From the NCBI RefSeq assembly GCF_029846235.1, contig NZ_JARVWP010000009.1, positions 124,001-188,000 on the forward strand: a stretch of 64,000 nt of DNA, given 5' to 3'. The position numbers were made by a program, and so were the translations under genes. Numbering within the stretch: position 1 is the stretch's first letter; each line of letters opens with the position of its first letter. A model generated the notes under the pieces. The model was not told the origin of the DNA. It saw only the letters and a program-made list of their open reading frames with translations, and did no database searches. Of the stretch, positions 8,768 through 16,454 are shown piece after piece. Source of the stretch: Bradyrhizobium sp. CER78. Its GTDB lineage: Bacteria > Pseudomonadota > Alphaproteobacteria > Rhizobiales > Xanthobacteraceae.

Positions 8768-9793
8768 ATGATAATCGATTGTCACGGCCACTACACCACC
8801 GAACCGGCCAAGCTGCAGATCTTCCGCGACAAGCAGCTCGCCGGCCTCGCCGACAAATCGCGCCGGCCGCTCTCCACCAATCTCGGCATCACCGATGACG
8901 AGATTCGCTCGAGCGTCGAGGGTGCGCAGCTTCGCCTGCAGAAGGAGCGCGGCACCGACGTCACGATCTTCTCGCCGCGCGCCGCCGGCATGGCGCATCA
9001 TGTCGGCAAGGAAACAACCAGCCGTGAATGGACCACGATCTGCAACGACCTGGTGCACCGGGTCTGCACCCTGTTCCCGCAGAACTTCGTTCCCGTGTGC
9101 CAGCTGCCGCAGAGCCCTGGCGTGGCGCCCAAGAACTGCGTCGAGGAGCTGGAGCGCTGCGTGACCCAACTCGGCTTCGTCGGCTGCAACCTCAATCCCG
9201 ATCCGGCCGGCGGTTATTGGTGCGATCCGCCGTTGACCGATGAATGGTGGTATCCGCTCTATGAGAAGATGGTCGAGCTCGACGTGCCGGCGATGGTCCA
9301 TGTCTCCTCGTCCTGCAATCCCTGCTTCCACGGCACCGGCGCGCATTACCTCAACGGCGACACCACCGCCTTCATGCAGTTCCTGACTTCCGATCTGTTC
9401 AAGCGCTTCCCGACGCTGCGGTTCATCATCCCGCATGGCGGCGGCGCGGTGCCCTATCACTGGGGACGCTACCGGGGTCTCGCGCAGGACATGAAGCTGC
9501 CGCCGCTGTCGGAGCATCTGCTCAAGAACGTGTTCTTCGACACCTGCGTCTATCATTTGCCCGGCATCGAGCTGCTGACCCGAGTGATCCCGGTCGAGAA
9601 CATCCTGTTCGCGTCCGAGATGGTCGGTGCGGTTCGCGGCATCGATCCGGAGACGGGTCATCACTTCGACGACACCCGCCGCTACATCGACGCGCTGCCG
9701 CTCAGCGCCGAGGACAAGGCCAAGATCTTTGAAGACAATGCCCGCCGCGTCTATCCTCGCCTCAACGCCCATCTCGACCGCCGCGCGCACTAG
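8768..9793 (+). CDS. ligJ: LigJ-like 4-oxalomesaconate hydratase (amidohydrolase superfamily)
   Basis: This 341-residue cytoplasmic enzyme matches the known length of LigJ. It begins MIIDCHGHYTTEP, where His6 and His8 form the amidohydrolase metal site. Further candidate ligands are in the VHVSSSCNPCF and IIPHGGGAVPYHWGR segments. LigJ hydrates 4-oxalomesaconate to 4-carboxy-4-hydroxy-2-oxoadipate in the protocatechuate 4,5-cleavage and gallate pathways. The downstream aldolase-like gene would take the product. The ring-cleavage dioxygenase is absent from this window, so the starting aromatic is unknown. A gamma-resorcylate decarboxylase-type relative is less likely. Confidence 0.8.
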   Translation: MIIDCHGHYTTEPAKLQIFRDKQLAGLADKSRRPLSTNLGITDDEIRSSVEGAQLRLQKERGTDVTIFSPRAAGMAHHVGKETTSREWTTICNDLVHRVCTLFPQNFVPVCQLPQSPGVAPKNCVEELERCVTQLGFVGCNLNPDPAGGYWCDPPLTDEWWYPLYEKMVELDVPAMVHVSSSCNPCFHGTGAHYLNGDTTAFMQFLTSDLFKRFPTLRFIIPHGGGAVPYHWGRYRGLAQDMKLPPLSEHLLKNVFFDTCVYHLPGIELLTRVIPVENILFASEMVGAVRGIDPETGHHFDDTRRYIDALPLSAEDKAKIFEDNARRVYPRLNAHLDRRAH

Positions 9794-9828
9794 GTGATGG
9801 TTGAACCGATCCGGCCGCAGACCCGCTT

Positions 9829-9950
9829 CACCTCTCCCGCTTGCGGGGGAGGTCGCATCGCAGGATGCGATGCGGGTGGGGGTTCTCTCCACGACACGAC
9901 TCGCGGAGAGAGCCCCCACCCCAGCCCTCCCCCGCAAGCGGGAGAGGGAG
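9829..9950. repeat. Inverted-repeat intergenic element, family A (copy 1)
   Basis: The element starts CACCTCTCCCGCTTGCGGGG and ends with the inverted CCCCGCAAGCGGGAGAGG, with inner inverted arms GGTGGGGGTTCTCTC-like against GAGAGAGCCCCCACCCC. It sits between the LigJ-like and LigK-like genes, so it would be transcribed as a large hairpin. Copies of the same family lie at 13544-13675 and 36297-36428. Confidence 0.9.
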
Positions 9951-10032
9951 CCCATCTGCTGCGCGGCCGCAGTTTAGCCCAATCCAATCATGCTCCAAGC
10001 AATCACGCTCAAGCAGACCCCGGAGAAAACCG

Positions 10033-10707
10033 ATGGCCATAGGATTTGCAATTCACAAGGCAAAGCGGAAAGTCTCGCCTGATCTGGTCGCGCGCTACCG
10101 CACGCTGCCGGTCGCCAATATCAGCGATGTGATGTCGCGGATCGCGGGCACCAACCGGCTGCGGCCGATGCACAAGGGCGGCTGGCTCGGCGGCCCGGCG
10201 CTGACCGTGAAGACCCGGCCCGGCGACAATCTCATGGTGCACAAGGCGATCGACCTCGCCCAGCCCGGCGACGTGATCGTGGTCGATGCCGGCGGCGTCC
10301 TGGTCAACGCCATCATCGGCGAGATCATGTCGACCTTGGCCGAGAAGAAGGGCGTCGCAGGCTTCGTGATCGACGGCTCGATCCGCGATGCCGGCGCGAT
10401 CCGCGCCGGAGCGTTCCCGGTGTTCGCCGCAGGCGTCGCCCATCGCGGGCCCTACAAGGACGGCCCGGGCGAGATCAACTGCGCGATCTCGATCGACGGC
10501 ATGATCGTCGAGCCCGGCGATCTCATCGTGGCCGACGATGACGGCGTGCTCTGCGTGCCGCATGACGACGCCGAGGCGATCTGCAAGCTGACCGAGGCCA
10601 AGAAGGCGACCGAGGAGAAAGCCATCCAACAGATCCTCGCCGGCACCAGCGACCGCCGCTGGGTCGATGAAGCCCTGCAGCGGCTCGGCTGCGAGTTCAA
10701 GGACTAG
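10033..10707 (+). CDS. LigK/RraA-like aldolase (4-carboxy-4-hydroxy-2-oxoadipate aldolase type)
   Basis: This 224-residue protein belongs to the RraA/HMG-CHA aldolase fold. The sequence GEIMSTLAEKKGVAGF (from residue 96) followed by Arg118-Asp119 in DGSIRDAG matches the Gly-x(about 20)-Arg-Asp active site of class II aldolases such as LigK and ProA. These cleave 4-carboxy-4-hydroxy-2-oxoadipate to pyruvate and oxaloacetate. The ATG at 10033 gives the normal length; the frame continues upstream only because the repeat is open. Its place after LigJ supports the aldolase role over an RNase E inhibitor (RraA) role. Confidence 0.82.
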   Translation: MAIGFAIHKAKRKVSPDLVARYRTLPVANISDVMSRIAGTNRLRPMHKGGWLGGPALTVKTRPGDNLMVHKAIDLAQPGDVIVVDAGGVLVNAIIGEIMSTLAEKKGVAGFVIDGSIRDAGAIRAGAFPVFAAGVAHRGPYKDGPGEINCAISIDGMIVEPGDLIVADDDGVLCVPHDDAEAICKLTEAKKATEEKAIQQILAGTSDRRWVDEALQRLGCEFKD

Positions 10708-10712
10708 ACCCC

Positions 10713-10749
10713 GTTGCCCAAGAGGCGGGAGTGCCCGCTTCTTGGGCAC
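10713..10749 (+). terminator. Stem-loop after the LigJ/LigK operon
   Basis: TTGCCCAAGAGGCGGGA and CCCGCTTCTTGGGCA pair as a 15-bp stem with one mismatch or G-U position and a loop of about 4 bases, starting 6 bases after the aldolase stop. No clear run of T follows, so termination or 3'-end protection is likely but not certain. Confidence 0.65.
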
Positions 10750-10937
10750 GAATTTGCGTAAAGCTGGCCGGAATCACCCGCCCCGGCTGTCCGTCCATCG
10801 AAATCGGGAATTTTTCCCGATGACCGATGGAAAGAATCCCGCCCTCCCGGGACACATCTCGTTTGCCAAAGCACCAGCGCTCCCGCAGTCTCAGGACTAG
10901 GGTTCGTCGGGGATAAAAGCCGAACCGCGACAATGGG

Positions 10938-13496
10938 GTGGGCGTTATGGCTGGTACGTTGTTGCGTACGGCAACACGGTTTCTGTCTTGTTCGGTCCAT
11001 ACCCCCGGCGCTGCGGCCGTGCTCACCGCCATCGGAGCCGCAGCGCCGCTGACCGCGGGCGCCCAGACCCCCGCCCCGACCGAGCTGCCGCCGGTCTCCG
11101 TGATTGCCCCCTCGCCGCTGTCGGGCACGCGCAGCATCAAGCCCGCCTCGCGGCCGGTGGTGCGGACCTCGCGGACCGCCCGGACACGGGCCGCCCCGGC
11201 GCAAACCGCAGCAGCACCCGAGGGCGGCGCCGGGGTCCCCGGCCCCTCCGAGCGCGACTCGAGCCTGCTCGACCGCGACAAGATTCCGTCCAACACCGAG
11301 GTGCTGACCTCGGCCGATTTCAGCCGCAACTATTCGACCAACTTCCTCGACTCGGTGAACCGCAAGCTGCCCGGTGTCACGCTCACCGACCAGACCGGCA
11401 ACCCGTTCCAGCGCACGCTTGATTACCGCGGCTTTGTCGCCTCACCGGTTCAAGGCACGCCGCAGGGCATCGCGGTCTATCAGAACGGCGTGCGCATCAA
11501 CGAATCCTGGGGCGACGTGGTGAACTGGGATTTCATCCCGGAAAAGGCCATCGACCGGGTTTCGCTGGTGCCCAACAACCCGATCTTCGGCCTGAACGCG
11601 ATCGGCGGCGCGCTCAGCATCCAGATGAAGAACGGCTTCATCTATCAGGGCTCCGAGGCGGAACTGTTCGGCGGCTCCTACGGGCGCGTGCAGGGCAGCG
11701 TGCAGGCCGGCGGCCAGCGGGACAACATCTCCGCCTATGCGGCGTTCGAATCCGCCTATGATCGCGGCTGGCGCGACCATGCGAATTCGTCACACATCAA
11801 CCGGATGTATGTCGACGTCGGCGCGCGCAACGATGACACCGAATTCCACGTCAACTTCACCGGCGCCAGCAATCTGCTCGGCAACGTCGCGGCAACGCCG
11901 GTCGAGATGCTCAACCAGCGCTGGTCCAGCGTCTACACCTGGCCGCAATCGACACTGCTGCAGCTCGCCTTCGTCAACGCCACCTTGAGCCACAATTTCT
12001 CGGACACCTGGTCGTTCCAGGGCAATGCCTATTTCCGCGGCTTCCGGCAGACCCATGTCGACGGCAACGGCACCGACGTTGCGCCGTGCGACGATCCCAC
12101 GACCTTGTGCATCGGCGACGGCCTTCCGGTCTTCGGTCCAGCCGATGGCCCGGCCACTCCGAACACGCTCGGCAACGCCTTCCTCGGCGAAATCGACCGC
12201 AACCGGGCCGCGACCAACAGCTACGGCGGCACGGCGCAGTTGACCAATTCGGACAAGCTGTTCGGGCACGACAACCACGTCGTGATGGGTGTCAGCGTCG
12301 ACCACGGCAACACCAAATTCACGGCGAGCAGCGAGCTCGGCACGGTCGACCCGAACAACCTGTTCGTGACCGGCACCGGCGTCTTCATCAACCAGCCCGA
12401 CGCAGGCCTCAGCCCGGTCGATCTGCGCGCCACCAACACCTACACCGGCATCTACCTCACCGATACGTTCGATGTGACCAACAAGTTCTCGGTGACCGCT
12501 GGCGGGCGATTCAATTACGCCCAGATCGATCTGCAGGACCAGACCGGGACCAATGACCTGCTCAACAGCAGCAACCGCTTCCAGCGCTTCAATCCGGTGA
12601 TCGGCGGCACCTACAAGATCACGTCGAACCTCACCGCCTATGCCGGCTATTCGGAAGCCAACCGCACGCCGACGCCGCTGGAGCTTGGCTGCTCCGATCC
12701 CAACCATCCCTGCATGATCGACACCTTCCTGGTCGCCGATCCGCCGCTCAAGCAGGTGGTGTCGCACACCGTCGAAGCGGGCCTGCGCGGCAGCTGGGGC
12801 CGCGATGCCAAGACGGGCGTTCTGAGCTGGGGGCTGGGCGCGTTCCGCACGCTGTCCGACGACGACATCGTTCAGGTGGCAAGCCCGCTCGGCGTCAACA
12901 ATTTCGGCTTCTTCCAGAACGCCGGGCAGACCTTGCGCCAGGGCATCGAGGCCAAGCTCGACTACCGCTTCGATCGCTGGAACGCCTACGCCAACTACAC
13001 CTATGTCGATGCGACCTATCAAAGCGCGATCACGCTGTTCTCGCCGAATAATCCGAACGCCCAGATCGACCCGAACAACGACAGCGTCTCGTTCGTCAAC
13101 GTCAAGCCGGGCGACCACATCCCTGGCATTCCCGCGCACCGCTTCAAGGCCGGCGTCGACTACAACGTCACGGATGCGTGGAAGGTCGGAGCCGACCTCA
13201 ACATCGTGGGCAGCCAGTGGCTGATCCATGACGACACCAACAAGAGCCCGAAAGTGCCGGCCTACTCGGTCGTCAATCTGCACACGTCATATCAGATCAC
13301 GAAGAACATCGAGGTGTTCGGCCTGATCAACAATGTGTTCAACCAGCATTACTATCTGAGCGGCGCGTTCTACCAGACCGGCGGCTTTGTCAGCGCCGGT
13401 GGTGCCCCCAACCTGATGGCGCAGCTCAGCGATCCCCGCGCCTTCGTGCCCGGCATGCCGCTCGCCGCCTATGCCGGCATCAGGGCGAAGTTTTAG
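10938..13496 (+). CDS. TonB-dependent outer-membrane receptor
   Basis: This roughly 850-residue protein has a signal region, a possible TonB box (ELPPVSVIAPS, about residues 49-59), and a long Ala/Pro/Arg linker. A plug domain follows from about residue 100 (FLDSVNRKLPGVTLTD, ending with FGLNAIGGALSIQMK). The beta-barrel runs to a terminal aromatic (YAGIRAKF), as outer-membrane proteins require. The start is uncertain: GTG 10938 or ATG 10947. It imports an unknown substrate, such as a siderophore, metal complex or organic ligand, using TonB energy. No transporter or regulator adjoins it. Confidence 0.88.
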   Translation: MGVMAGTLLRTATRFLSCSVHTPGAAAVLTAIGAAAPLTAGAQTPAPTELPPVSVIAPSPLSGTRSIKPASRPVVRTSRTARTRAAPAQTAAAPEGGAGVPGPSERDSSLLDRDKIPSNTEVLTSADFSRNYSTNFLDSVNRKLPGVTLTDQTGNPFQRTLDYRGFVASPVQGTPQGIAVYQNGVRINESWGDVVNWDFIPEKAIDRVSLVPNNPIFGLNAIGGALSIQMKNGFIYQGSEAELFGGSYGRVQGSVQAGGQRDNISAYAAFESAYDRGWRDHANSSHINRMYVDVGARNDDTEFHVNFTGASNLLGNVAATPVEMLNQRWSSVYTWPQSTLLQLAFVNATLSHNFSDTWSFQGNAYFRGFRQTHVDGNGTDVAPCDDPTTLCIGDGLPVFGPADGPATPNTLGNAFLGEIDRNRAATNSYGGTAQLTNSDKLFGHDNHVVMGVSVDHGNTKFTASSELGTVDPNNLFVTGTGVFINQPDAGLSPVDLRATNTYTGIYLTDTFDVTNKFSVTAGGRFNYAQIDLQDQTGTNDLLNSSNRFQRFNPVIGGTYKITSNLTAYAGYSEANRTPTPLELGCSDPNHPCMIDTFLVADPPLKQVVSHTVEAGLRGSWGRDAKTGVLSWGLGAFRTLSDDDIVQVASPLGVNNFGFFQNAGQTLRQGIEAKLDYRFDRWNAYANYTYVDATYQSAITLFSPNNPNAQIDPNNDSVSFVNVKPGDHIPGIPAHRFKAGVDYNVTDAWKVGADLNIVGSQWLIHDDTNKSPKVPAYSVVNLHTSYQITKNIEVFGLINNVFNQHYYLSGAFYQTGGFVSAGGAPNLMAQLSDPRAFVPGMPLAAYAGIRAKF

Positions 13497-13543
13497 GGCA
13501 TTATAAAGTTAGGTTGAAGCGGCCAAGAGAAGCGAACTCGCTG

Positions 13544-13675
13544 CACCTCTCCCGCTTGCGGGGGAGGTCGGATCGCATCGATAGATGCGATCCGGGTGGG
13601 GGTTCTCTCCTCGTAAAGAGTGTCGACCGTGGAGACACCCCCACCCCAACCCTCCCCCGCAAGCGGGAGAGGGGG
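13544..13675. repeat. Inverted-repeat intergenic element, family A (copy 2)
   Basis: It has the same outer arms as the copy at 9829 (CACCTCTCCCGCTTGCGGGG at the left, CCCCGCAAGCGGGAGAGGG at the right) and the inner motif GGATCGCATC...GATGCGATCCGGGTGGGGG. It lies between the convergent TonB receptor and SDR genes, where it could act as a bidirectional terminator. Confidence 0.9.
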
Positions 13676-13718
13676 CGCAGTTCCTTGGGGCTGCAGATCG
13701 ACTTCAGTTCATTGATGC

Positions 13719-14492
13719 CTACGCCACCGTCCCGCCGTCGACCGGCATCGCGATGCCGGTGACGAACGAGGCCTTGTCCGACAACAGGAACACCGCGACC
13801 TCGGCGATCTCCTCGGGGCGCGCGGCGCGGCCCATCGGATTGCGGGTGACCGCGGCCTTGATCAGTTCCTCGGGATCGGCCTCGTTGTGGCCGGGCTGGT
13901 CGGGCCGATTGACGAACACCCGCAGCATCGGCGTGTCGATCGCACCGGGACAGATCGCGTTGACGCGCACGCCATCCTTGGCGTGGCGCTTGGCGAGCGC
14001 ACGCGCCAGACCAATGACGCCGGCCTTGGCCGCCGAATAGGTCGGGCTCCACGGCGAGCCGACCAGGCCGGAGGTCGATGCGGTGAACAGGATGCTGCCC
14101 TTGCGCCGCGCCGTCATCTGCGCGAGCGCCGCATTGGTCGTGATCAGCTGCGAGCGCAGATTGAGATCGACGCTGAGATCCCAGCCTTCGAGATCGTCGA
14201 TCACGGACGGACCGGGAATGCCGAGGTGATTCCACACGCAATCGAGCGCACCGAATTCCTTCACGGTCGCGGCGACGATGTCGCGCGAGAACTTGTCGTC
14301 GCGCAGATCGCCGGCCAGCGCCAGCGCGCGTCCGCCGCCTTTCTTGATCTCGTCGACCACCGCCTTCGCGCCGGCCTCGTTCTGGTCGACCACCGCAACC
14401 GCGGCGCCCTCGCGCGCGAGGATGCGCGCGCCGGCGCGGCCGGCGCCCGATGCCGCAGCGGTGACGAGTGCGATCTTGCCCTGCATGTCCAT
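13719..14492 (-). CDS. Short-chain dehydrogenase/reductase (SDR)
   Basis: This 257-residue NAD(P)-dependent oxidoreductase has the nucleotide loop TAAASGAG (residues 11-18, a variant of TGxxxGxG), an active-site Ser near 139-141, and Tyr152 and Lys156 in YSAAK. The structural NNAG motif is altered to WNHLGIPG (from residue 87). The C-terminal FVTGIAMPVDGG is typical of classical SDRs. The start is set at ATG 14492 (MDMQGK), since longer frames add an unrelated Arg/Pro-rich extension. Substrate unknown. Confidence 0.85.
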   Translation of the reverse strand: MDMQGKIALVTAAASGAGRAGARILAREGAAVAVVDQNEAGAKAVVDEIKKGGGRALALAGDLRDDKFSRDIVAATVKEFGALDCVWNHLGIPGPSVIDDLEGWDLSVDLNLRSQLITTNAALAQMTARRKGSILFTASTSGLVGSPWSPTYSAAKAGVIGLARALAKRHAKDGVRVNAICPGAIDTPMLRVFVNRPDQPGHNEADPEELIKAAVTRNPMGRAARPEEIAEVAVFLLSDKASFVTGIAMPVDGGTVA

Positions 14493-14583
14493 GTTTCGAT
14501 CCCGATTGTGCCCGTGAGGCCGAGCCTTCTTGGTGCTGGTTGGTTGAATCAGGACCGCGCCGCCGCAGTCTTGCGCTGAAGCG

Positions 14584-15201
14584 CTAGCGGCCGCCGAACA
14601 GAACCGGGGACTGGCCGGGCAACAGCTGCGAATGAATGTCGCTGTCCATGCGCTCGGCCCCCTGCTGGGTGAAGCTGGCCCCGAAGGACAGGCTGACATT
14701 CGAGCTCGGGCGGAACTCGACACCTGCACGCGCCGAATAGCCGGCGTTGACGCCTTGATTGCCGCTGAACGGCGCCAGCGGGCCGCCGGCGCCGGGGGGA
14801 TTGTATTTCAACGAGTCGAAGCCGGCGAAGAACGTCACGGGCGTATTGCCGACGCCCTTGAAGTTGTAGCCGACCTGCGCGCCCTGATATTCGAGCCCGC
14901 CGAATGCCGCCGATTGGCCGAGCCCGTTCCAGCCGACACGGCCGCCTTCGCCGCCGACAAACCAGCCGTCCGGCCGGCCGTTCAGATACGAGAAGTCGGC
15001 GCCCTGCGCGCCGGCGGCGTCAAAGCTCGGAAAATTGCCGTAAGTGTCCGCCTTCTGGCCATCGGCCAGGCTGCCGCCGAAACCGAACAGCGAGCCCGGG
15101 GTCCAGTAGCGCACCGGTCCGGCCTGGGCATTGGCCTGCTGGCCGCTCAGGCACAGCACCAGGAAGATGATTGCGAGACCGGATTTGCTTGCGAGGGACA
15201 T
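14584..15201 (-). CDS. Secreted outer-membrane beta-barrel-type protein
   Basis: This 205-residue protein has a signal peptide (residues 1-25, ending QQANAQA). The mature chain is rich in Gly, aromatics and alternating polar/hydrophobic strands (GWFVGGEGGRVGWNG, QVGYNFKGVGNTPVTFFAGF, ARAGVEFRPSSNVSLSFGAS). That pattern resembles small outer-membrane beta-barrel proteins of rhizobia, though the C-terminus lacks a classic terminal aromatic strand. The ATG at 15201 gives the signal peptide. Function unknown. Confidence 0.7.
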   Translation of the reverse strand: MSLASKSGLAIIFLVLCLSGQQANAQAGPVRYWTPGSLFGFGGSLADGQKADTYGNFPSFDAAGAQGADFSYLNGRPDGWFVGGEGGRVGWNGLGQSAAFGGLEYQGAQVGYNFKGVGNTPVTFFAGFDSLKYNPPGAGGPLAPFSGNQGVNAGYSARAGVEFRPSSNVSLSFGASFTQQGAERMDSDIHSQLLPGQSPVLFGGR

Positions 15202-15281
15202 TCCGACTGACCGCCACGTTGGGCCCAAATTATACGTCCCGGACGCCGGGAATGCCAGCGCGGCACGCCGATCTTGGGCCG

Positions 15282-15677
15282 TCAGCCCAGGAACAGCCCC
15301 GCAACGATCATGAGAATGCCGATCGTAGGCACGTTCCAGACCAGCGAACGGAGCAGCGCGATATCCGCCAGATACACAATGGCGTAAAGGAGGCGGCCCC
15401 AGAAATAGCAATGGGCTCCCCACATTGTGAGCCCGTTGTGCTTGCCCGTCACCGCAGCCGCAAGAATTGCGGCCGCGAACAATGGAAACGTCTCGAGGAA
15501 ATTGCGAAGGGTCCGTTCAGCCCTTCCGGCAATGCCGGTGAGCGGGGCAACGGGCTGCTCCCGCGAGCTGGCCGTCCATCGATACCCCCGCTGCCAGCTC
15601 TGCAGATGCGACGCGACGAGGATGTGCGCAATGCCGAGTACAACGCTTGCCGCAAGCAGCTCGAGTTCGACGGTCAT
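15282..15677 (-). CDS. MAPEG-family membrane protein
   Basis: This 131-residue protein has four hydrophobic segments. It carries the family pattern ERTLRNFLETFPLFAAAIL followed by an aromatic-rich helix (WGRLLYAIVYLADI). MAPEG proteins are membrane-bound glutathione-dependent enzymes or relatives; bacterial members are mostly of unknown substrate. Start chosen at ATG 15677 (MTVELE), which places the first membrane helix normally. Confidence 0.82.
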   Translation of the reverse strand: MTVELELLAASVVLGIAHILVASHLQSWQRGYRWTASSREQPVAPLTGIAGRAERTLRNFLETFPLFAAAILAAAVTGKHNGLTMWGAHCYFWGRLLYAIVYLADIALLRSLVWNVPTIGILMIVAGLFLG

Positions 15678-15935
15678 GCAGGCAGCATAGCATCGGCCGC
15701 GCCGATGTACGCTCGGCTTCCGTCGCGCCCATCGCATAAGGCGCACCTAGAGAGCGTTTTGCCGCCTCAATCGCGATGTTGCAATTTCGTCCGATCGCCC
15801 GGAAATTGATCGCATTGCCCAGCAATGCGGATTGACAGGCTGGTGGGTTTTCGAAACTGTGCGGCATTGCGCCGCATGGGGGCTGTGGGCTTTACGCCAA
15901 CTGGCCAATCCCGCTTGGCGCGGAATGGCGTCGTC

Positions 15936-16307
15936 ATGAAGTGGTTTCGCTCGAACATCAGGCAGGGGACTCGGCTGGCGCTGTTGGCGCTGTCGATCCA
16001 GTTCGTGCTGTCGTTCGGGCATTTTCATGCCATCGCGCCGGCCCAGGCCACGACATCATTGGCGACGCATGTCGAGCGCGCTTCGCGCGACGCGCCGCGT
16101 TCGAACCCCGATTCCGATCAGGCAACCGACCTTTGCGCCATCTGCGCCGTCGTGGCGATGGTCAACTCGGCAGTACCGGCGCCAGCATTGCCGCCGTTGC
16201 AATTGCCTGATGCCGCCGGTCTGCTCTGCTGGCAGATCGACAATTATGCGGCGCCGGTCGAGATCGGCCGGCTTCACTATCAGCCGCGCGCGCCTCCGGT
16301 CGCCTGA
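15936..16307 (+). CDS. DUF2946-like membrane-anchored protein, possible metal-handling partner of the next receptor
   Basis: This 123-residue protein starts MKWFRSNIRQGTRLALLAL and has one N-terminal hydrophobic segment that could be a signal anchor. It carries HFH near residue 30 and a CAIC motif (DLCAICAV) in the mature part. A His pair plus CxxC after a signal segment is the DUF2946 pattern, often found beside TonB receptors and linked by others to copper (from memory). It is 147 bases upstream of the receptor at 16455. The shorter ATG start is preferred because the upstream extension is Arg-rich and unlike the family. Confidence 0.65.
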   Translation: MKWFRSNIRQGTRLALLALSIQFVLSFGHFHAIAPAQATTSLATHVERASRDAPRSNPDSDQATDLCAICAVVAMVNSAVPAPALPPLQLPDAAGLLCWQIDNYAAPVEIGRLHYQPRAPPVA

Positions 16308-16454
16308 CATCCCCGCACACTTGAACGTCGAACGCAGCCTCGCACCGGCTGCCGTTTGATCAATCGGAATCTGGCCGTCGCGCAGCGACGGTGGGCTCGA
16401 CCGCGTCTTCCTCAGAAGGATCCGGATCGCTGCCTGACGAGATCGGGAACCAAC

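Noticed and set aside
10009..10749. A 246-codon minus-strand frame over the aldolase gene
   Set aside because: Shadow of the RraA/LigK-like gene, which has the Arg-Asp active-site motif.
11790..13283. A 497-codon minus-strand frame over the first TonB receptor
   Set aside because: Shadow frame; the plus-strand receptor has plug, barrel and terminal Phe.
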